Shown here: positions 57,335 to 64,000 of the stretch, in pieces
Position numbering within the stretch: position 1 is the stretch's first letter
How the letters are laid out: every line of letters begins with the position of its first letter
NCBI GenBank assembly: GCA_021464245.1
Contig: JADCRB010000006.1
Location: forward strand, 2,249,621-2,313,620
DNA: 64,000 nt
Direction: 5' to 3'
DNA from: Carallia brachiata
Lineage: Eukaryota > Streptophyta > Magnoliopsida > Malpighiales > Rhizophoraceae
Notes under the pieces: model-generated
Seen by the model: the letters and a program-made list of their open reading frames with translations, nothing else
Database searches by the model: none
What the model was told of the DNA's origin: nothing
Position numbers and translations under genes: made by a program

Positions 57335-58095
57335 AATCGGACCGGACCAATCAGTTCAACTGTAAAAACTAAGAACTTGCCTTTAAAATGGTTCGGTTAG
57401 TTTTAAAAAATCGTTAGATTGAAGAACCAACTAAGAACCGGGTGAATCAGCTGTTGAACCAAGAACCGAAGAATCAGTCCTAGTTTTTCTGACTGAAAAC
57501 GGTTTTGTTCAAAAAGGAAAAAAAACCAAAAAAAATGAAAAAATAAATATCAATAAATGCCAACATACTTTAATTAAAATTAATAAATATTTTACCTTAC
57601 TAAATATTTACATGTATAATTTCTTTCAAAAGTCATTAATATATTTAAATTTTTAAAAATAATTAATACATTACCATTTTCAAAAGTAATTAACATATTT
57701 TTATTTTATAAAAAATATTCACTATTTCACAAATATATAAATAGTATATTTTTAAAAATAAATTAAATAGATTATAGATATTTAATGGTCTTTTTTTGAA
57801 ACATATGTTTTTATAAATTTTAAGAGAAGATTAATAAGTTTTTATTTTAGAATAAATTATAAATCATATATATTAAAATTATAAATATAAGTATTCTATA
57901 CTTATCTCTTATATAATATTATATTTTAAATATTAATATATTAAATAAATATATATAATTATTTAAATTTTATATATTAAATATTAAATATTAATTTTAC
58001 CAGTTTAACCACGACTAATTCAGTTAAATTTTAAATTTTTTAATTTTTTGTTCAATAATCAGTTCGATTCTTAGAATCTTGGTCTTTTCTTTCCA
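57335..58095. mobile_element. Probable non-autonomous element remnant with AGAACCGG-type words
   Basis: The left part is rich in GGTTCGG, AAGAACC and AACCGAAGAATC, and the right part (58000-58085) has CCAGTTTAACC, AATTCAGTT and GTTCGATTCTTAGAA, arranged like the 33170-33875 element. The core is AT-rich with TAAATATT runs. No transposase or sharp ends are visible. Confidence 0.35.
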
Positions 58096-59452
58096 TGATT
58101 ACGATTTTTTCTTTCCCCGAGGCAACGTTATTATGACGAAGAAGAGAGGAAATATTTATATGAGAACAAAGGTGAACACTCACTACCACTATTACAAACA
58201 TTGAAGAGCCGAGAGAGACCATCAACGGAGAGCCGAAAAGAGTCAAAGAGACCGGGAGCTGGGCTTTAAAGATGAAGAATGAAGGACCGAGGAAGGCACA
58301 ATGAATCAGTAGTTCGGTGATAAATCGACATATTTTTATATTTTGTATCTCGAGTTTGAGTCCCAACACAGTATATTCTCTCCTTATCAATACGTGAAGT
58401 GGCCACAAAAGTAGTAAAAATTTGTGAGCCACGTTTGGAATCAGACTTGCCCACCAGGACATCGGTGGAGCCTCGTTGGCCCTATTAATGTGTGCGTGGT
58501 GAGTCTGACTCTTTTGGAAATTGTTAAAAAACTATTCAAAAGGGTGTTTCCTCCAAACCTGGATCAAATATCCGATAATTGACACGTTCCTAACTGAATA
58601 TTTTTTTATTAATCAAAAAAAAAAAAAAAAGAACATAGGAGGGCGTATACTCGTAGTGTGCGCGTGTGCGGGGCAAGGAATATGGACAAATAAGGTTGAA
58701 ATAAATTGACGAAATTGCCTTTTGAAATTTATTATATAATTGAAGGATAAAGGATAAAGTCATTTCGTAACAATTGGAGCAGGAGGCAGAGGCCGGAACT
58801 TCAAATACTATCTCCGTCCCTAAGTCTGTTAGAAAAAAATTGCGGATTAAGAATTTTCTTCGCAGTCAAAATCGTTTGACCAATGTTCATCGAGAGGAGT
58901 GAGGCGGATTTCTCGCTTCTTACCATCCCTAATTACATATCAATCTAGTCTTCTACACTTGTTACAGCTTACATTTCAGTGAAAAAAAAAAAAAAAGCCA
59001 TATTTCAGTCATCAAGAAGGGCATTTTATTATACGAGATACAAAAGAGGGGTTTTTTTGTTTTTTGGATACTCTTTTTTTGGTAGATCTGAAAATTTAAT
59101 GGGTACTGATTGAGCCTGAGAATCGAGTTATGCAAAAGAGTGAATATTGCGTGAACACTTGTTTGGGCCAAGAAGAGAAGATAAAACTCCTTATTCATAA
59201 AAACTGGAAAATGCTGGTAAAGAAAAGAACACTAGCAAGTAACGGTTTCATGATAAGATGCTAAATTAACCAGAGAAAAAACCCCAAAAAAAAAACACAC
59301 ACACAACCATCTATGAATCGCCGCGCAAAAGACAGAAATTAAAGGTAATTCTGAACAGGCAGCCTCTAACATGACATGCCTGCCTGATAGCTAGAAAGAT
59401 AATAATCACAATGACTACTAGCTAATCAATTTGGTGCATAAGCACAAACATA
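58096..59452. other. Intergenic DNA downstream of the defensin gene
   Basis: 58100-58470 has an open minus-strand frame of 136 codons without a recognisable domain, plus a CATATAAATATTTCC TATA-like word on the minus strand near 58150. Otherwise no gene is seen. The stretch next to 59452 should contain the defensin 3' UTR. Confidence 0.4.
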
Positions 59453-59866
59453 TCAGCAGAGCTTAGTGCAAAAACAGTGGCGATGTGGCTGGTAGCCAAA
59501 TTTGCATCTGCCACCAGAGAATGCTTCGTCTCTACACACAACAGCACAGATGTGGTCTGCATTGCAGGGCCCTTTGAAATATTTACTCCGTGACTGGCAA
59601 ACCTTTGCCTCAACGGGCACCACCATCTCCATCTCTTCTGCAAATGTCAAAGTAATTAAGTTATTATAATAACACTTATCAAACATGCACAGAATCGTTT
59701 TGATTAATTAAGCTTGCTGGTGAACTCATTAATTAATTAATTAATTAATTTTTGTAGAAAGAGATTAAGAAAGAAACTCCAAAAGATGGAAAATGAAGGT
59801 GCAAAAGTTACGAGAAGCCAGGACAATGAGCAGCAACAAGACGATCCCAAAGTTTCTCTTCTCCAT
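59453..59866 (-). CDS. Plant defensin precursor (2 exons)
   Basis: Spliced model on the minus strand: exon 1 59812-59866 (55 nt) and exon 2 59453-59637 (185 nt), with a 174-bp GT-AG intron after codon base 1. The product has 79 residues. Residues 1 to about 19 (MEKRNFGIVLLLLIVLAS) form a signal peptide, a short acidic propeptide-like stretch (EMEMVV) follows, and the mature domain has eight cysteines in defensin order. The gamma-core region reads GGRCKFGYQPHRHCFC, and the C terminus is TKLC. The single intron inside the signal-peptide end is where plant defensin genes carry it. Plant defensins are secreted, disulphide-stabilised peptides, mostly antifungal. Some act in signalling or reproduction, and the sequence does not tell which applies. 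All eight Cys are kept, so it looks functional. Confidence 0.93.
59638..59811 (-). other. Defensin intron with (TTAA)n repeat
   Basis: 174 bp, GT-AG. It contains a perfect (TTAA)n microsatellite at about 59728-59750. Confidence 0.85.
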
Positions 59867-59954
59867 TATTCTTCCCGGGGATCTTCAGGTCTTTTCAAAC
59901 CTCTGGTGGCCAGGCTATTTGCACATGAAAAGGTGAGCTGCCACTCTAATTTTT

Positions 59955-59972
59955 CTACAGTATAAATAGACT
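59955..59972 (-). promoter_or_regulatory. Possible TATA box of the defensin gene
   Basis: TCTATTTATAC on the minus strand (TATAAATA on the plus) lies about 100 bases upstream of the defensin ATG, a usual distance for a plant core promoter with a short leader. It could be chance in AT-rich DNA. Confidence 0.35.
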
Positions 59973-60153
59973 ACGCACTTGATGGGCTCCCCTGTCATGT
60001 GTATACAGTTCTATTTCGTGACCATATTTTTTTTTAAAAAAATTAATTTTAAATATATTTAATTTTATTTTTAAATTTTAATTTTTTTAAAATATTTTTT
60101 TATCTTATTAATATATGGCTAGAAGTTGGGCCACTAACCATACACTTTTTCCC

Positions 60154-60184
<31 letters not shown>

Positions 60185-60560
60185 CTGAAAATAAAAAAAA
60201 TAAATTTGATATATTTTAAATTCTTAATCTATTAATATATATTTTTTATACTTGAACATTAAATAAATTTGTCTGTGTATATAGTTTATTGGTCCAATGC
60301 AACGTAAATCTTTTTTCCTCCATATTTGAAGCATCTTTATATTTTTAAAAGAAAATTTCTAATATATGAAAGTTTTATATGTAATATAATACAAAAATTC
60401 TTAAAAAAATCAAATAAATATTAGATTATATGTGTAGATTTATTTCTAGTATATAATATATTACTACTATAATAGTTAAATCAAGTGATTAGCAGCCTTA
60501 CTAGTTGAAAATGTAGCAGTGATTTGATTATTACTACCCCTCCTCTCTCTTATACTAGCA

Positions 60561-60594
<34 letters not shown>

Positions 60595-62016
60595 AACAAA
60601 ATATCTTCTAAAATTTATTTATGGATAGTATTTTGAAATGTAGACACGTTGCGGAAAAAAAAAAAAAAACATTAGTAGACACTACCAGGATTTCTTGGCC
60701 TGTTGTAATTCTACCTATAAATGCATGACATGGATTCTGTCCAATCTTAAATAGGCTTTTATGGGAATAATAAAATTGTAGACATCAATTAATGGTCCGG
60801 ATTCATCCAATGTAAGCAGTTTTTTTTTTTTTTGTTTATTTTTTATTATTGGTAACAAAAATGCTCGTTGCACGTTTTTCCACCGAGATTGATTGAATTT
60901 TCAATTGTAAAATTTGAAAGCTTGAATTCATTTAACAATTGTTCTGGTATAATCCCTTGTAGCCAACAGACTTAGTCAAAACGTATAACTTCTAATTTTT
61001 AAGGTTTTTTTTATTATCAAAAAATAATTTATAGGGAGTCAACTAAAAAGAAAATAAAGGCTAGATGCCACTTAATTATAAAAACCATAGTATTTTAATT
61101 ATCTTATAATTTTCTTCTAACAAAAACTTATCACAAATCCAATAAAATGTATCGTGTTGAAAAATTTAAATAATTTTTTTAATATATTTAAATTAAAATT
61201 AAATTTATATTATATCTAAATTTAAGTGAATTGAGATTGAATTTCAAATTTTCTTAAAATTTTTACTCTTGTGGTAAATAATATGTAATTTAAAATTTTT
61301 TTTTTTTTTTACAATGGGGTATGCAGTACCACTAGGGGAAAAAATTACCTTGATTTAGTGGATGTGAAAAAAAAAAAATTTTGTCAAAAAAAAATACTGG
61401 GTTTGAATTTCATTCTTATATGTCCAGCGTCAGAGAACGAGATTGAAAGCATCTATATTATGTCAAAAAAAAAAAAAAAAGAAGCATCTATATTCACGTG
61501 CACTGACAACAGACCACGCTTACGCACGAGACTACCTAGTCATTATGAGTTGTTTTGTATCGGTTTTTTTTTTTTTAATATATAATTTTTCTGGTCTGGA
61601 GCAGGCAGAGGCAGAGGGACCAGCTGGACAGGCTTCATCGAGGGAGCAGGAACCTCGATCAGTGTAGTTGTTGGGTTCTTTGTATAAAATAATAAAGGAT
61701 CCTACTAGATGTACAGATGTACATCACCGAATAGTACGCCGAAAAAATAAAATATTATTTTTTAATAATTTTTATTTTTTTAAAATTAAATTAAAATTTA
61801 AATATTTATTATTTTAAAATATAAACTTTAGATATTATGTAAAATTTTTTTCAAATTTTTTTCTTAAATTTTTTTAAATAATATAAAAATATTATTATTT
61901 ATTAAATCTGTATATTTACTGTATATAATTATTTGTATTTGAAACTTTTTTAAATAATAAAATATTCTTTGGACTATTTTAGGCATCACACATCTAGAGT
62001 CAAAGCCTCCAAAAAA

Positions 62017-62083
<67 letters not shown>

Positions 62084-62765
62084 ATTTTTTTTTGTCTACG
62101 CCTCTCAAGAAAATATTAATTCACCATTGAACACATAATTAGCAAGATTACATGAAAATGTTTATTAAAAAAAACGTATGAGATAAACAATTAATCTAAT
62201 AATATTTAATAATTTATTTTTTATTATTTATATTTAATATATATTTTATAATTTAATTATTCAAATTACTCATTGTCTAACAGGCCACCACGTTCCTATA
62301 ATTGCTTGCTTAAAAAATTTTTTTGAAAATGTATTTAATTTTTTATAAAAAATACTTGGTAAGATTTTTTAAATGAGATTAAAGTAATTTAAATTATTAA
62401 ATTGAATGAATGAATTTAAAATAATAAATTATTACATATCATAAAATAAATTACGTAATTATTTTAATATTAATTAAAAATTAAAATATAATTTTGTGAT
62501 GAAATTCTTTACTTATTTACATGCATATTAGATATAAGCAGGGGCGGTAATCAAACAGTAATTTTTCAAGATCGTACAAGCTCCTGCCAGAAAATTTTTG
62601 TCCATTGAAAAACAAAGGATAAATGGATAATGTGTGGATAAAAAAAAAAGGTTAATGTTAAACATATTAATTATCATTATTTTCATGAAATATGACTTAA
62701 AAAATATCTTCCTTTTTTCTAACTTGTATCCGTTAAATTTAATGAATAATTTTTTGATATGTTAT
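59973..62765. other. Intergenic AT-rich DNA with microsatellites
   Basis: No gene is seen. (TA)n tracts lie at 60155-60182, 60563-60592 and in a long A-run/(TA)n/T-run composite at 62010-62090. A short G/C-richer segment at 61595-61665 ends a small frame (GLEQAEAEGPAGQASSREQE) that has no recognised family. Confidence 0.5.
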
Positions 62766-64000
62766 ACAACAACAACAAAAAAAAAAAGTTTAATCTCAAA
62801 TTTAATTGAGATTGGTTACATGAATTTATTTTCGCTATCATTCTATCGTATGGTAAGCCCTCTGTAAAACTTAATTATTTTATATCTTTTTTCATTACCA
62901 ATTCTCAAGTCAATTTAGATCTACCTTTCCTTCTCCTCACTCTATGTACTTGAATCGCGTCACCCTTCTTTGGAAGAGCACTCTCAAATTCATGTTTAAC
63001 ATGTCCGAACCAACACAATTGTTACTCTCTTAATTTCTTCATCAATAGGCGTTACACCAACTTGGTTACGAATGTCTCATTCCTAATCTGTCCTTCCTCA
63101 AGTGTCCACTCATTCATCCAAGCATCATCATATCTGTGACACTCATTTTCTATACATGTTGTTGTTTCATCACCTAGCACTCGCTACTTTAGAGTATCAC
63201 TAAACAAATCGTTGTACGATAGAATCACTATTTAGTTTAAGGAGAATTCGGCGATCACACAGAACTTTAGTCACACATCTTCATTTCATCTATCCCGCTT
63301 TCTTCTTATGGGCCACCTTTCTCTATATTGCCATCCTTTTGGATAACAGAACCTAGATAACGAAATTGGTTACAACGAGGAACATCTACCCTACCCAACT
63401 TAATGGTTTGGTCTGCTACACTCCTATTATTACTTAAGTTACAATGCATATATTCGAGTTTTATACGACTCAACCTAAAGCCCTTAAATTCTAGAGTATC
63501 TCTCCAAACTTCTAACTTGTGGTCTAACCCCTCCGCATCTTATCTATAAGAATGACATCATTTGCAAACAACACACAACGTGAGATATCATCCTGAACAT
63601 GACTCGTTAAACATCCATGACCAATACAAATAAAACAGATTTAAAACAGATTTTGGTGTAGGCCAACCGTGATGGAAAAATCTGCAAATTCATCTCCAAT
63701 TATCCTTACTCGAGTCATAACTCCATCATACATATCTTTCACTAATTTAATAAATACTGTGGGGACCTTCTTCTTGCTCGTGACCCACCACATCATTTGC
63801 CTAAGGACTCGATCATAATCTTTCTCTAAGTCAATAAAACCATGTGTAGATCTCACTTCCTTTCTCGATAGTTTTCCATCAATTTTCTAAGAAGAAAGAT
63901 AGCTTTTATAGTCGATCTACCTAGTATAAACACAAACTGATTGTCAGAAATAGAGACAATCTTTCGTAATTGTTACTCTATAATTCTCTCCAAAGCGTCA
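62766..64000 (-). pseudogene. RTE-type LINE, RT 3' part, minus strand, runs off the window
   Basis: The minus strand reads GFIDLEKDYDRVLRQMMWWV and FIKLVKDMYDGVMTRVR (63700-63850), SITVGLHQN, CVLFANDVILID (near 63550), NFV-type and SVIQ-type motifs, RDMMMLGWMSG-like sequence near 63100, and a Lys/Arg-rich C-terminal end near 62910. This is the order of plant RTE-like LINE reverse transcriptases. The catalytic motif FADD is FAND, and several frameshifts and stops are present, so it is dead. The 3' end carries a GTTGTTGTTGT tail (62766-62778 on the plus strand as ACAACAACAACAA), typical of RTE elements. The 5' part lies beyond the window. Confidence 0.85.

Noticed and set aside
59422..59643. 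73-residue frame overlapping the defensin
   Set aside because: Out of frame with the defensin exon, which has the full eight-cysteine pattern.

Overview
This is nuclear DNA of a flowering plant, most likely a eudicot. The sequence is AT-rich and gene-poor. It has GT-AG introns, a plant R2R3-MYB gene with the usual two introns, a plant defensin gene, and plant transposon families (TRIM, MULE, L1- and RTE-type LINEs, tRNA-derived SINEs). I cannot name the species. Only three genes look intact, and they sit far apart with no operon-like arrangement.

Genes. (1) 6394-12441, plus strand: a five-exon gene for a protein of 776 residues with a divergent kinase fold. The catalytic-loop Asp and Asn are present, but the DFG position reads CWG, so it is probably a pseudokinase. 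I rebuilt the start from four small upstream exons, because the long last exon has no ATG at its 5' end. (2) 35400-36636, minus strand: a three-exon R2R3-MYB of 235 residues. It carries a [11 protein letters not shown] motif and a C-terminal LNLEL (EAR) repressor motif, like subgroup-4 repressors. The R3 signature that contacts bHLH partners is altered at two positions. (3) 59453-59866, minus strand: a two-exon defensin of 79 residues with a signal peptide and eight cysteines.

Mobile and repeated DNA, left to right: repeat-like ends and SINE-like copies (1-5450, 14180-14400); two copies of a ~1.1 kb poly(A) retroposon in head-to-head orientation, each with its own target-site duplication (16150-18671); a complete TRIM on the minus strand (19813-20453); an AT-rich tandem block (20835-21395); a decayed MuDR-type transposase gene (22930-25985); a long-TIR DNA element (28019-28950); a decayed L1-type LINE on the minus strand with a hAT-like element nested in it (29208-33060); a Pack-MULE carrying a PPR-gene fragment (37940-40250); a 4.1 kb non-autonomous LTR retrotransposon with RY-motif promoter repeats and an internal 14-copy TATA-containing array (43424-47519); a SINE with a 15-bp target duplication (48362-48670); another SINE-like copy (54605-54818); and the 3' part of an RTE-type LINE running off the right edge (62766-64000). 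The remaining sequence is AT-rich intergenic DNA with microsatellites.

The most interesting items are the non-autonomous LTR element with its two repeat arrays, the head-to-head retroposon pair sharing an alanine-rich frame, the Pack-MULE capture, and the MYB repressor with a changed bHLH-contact motif. I see no evidence of a wholly new biological system. All family assignments come from reading motifs, not from database searches.
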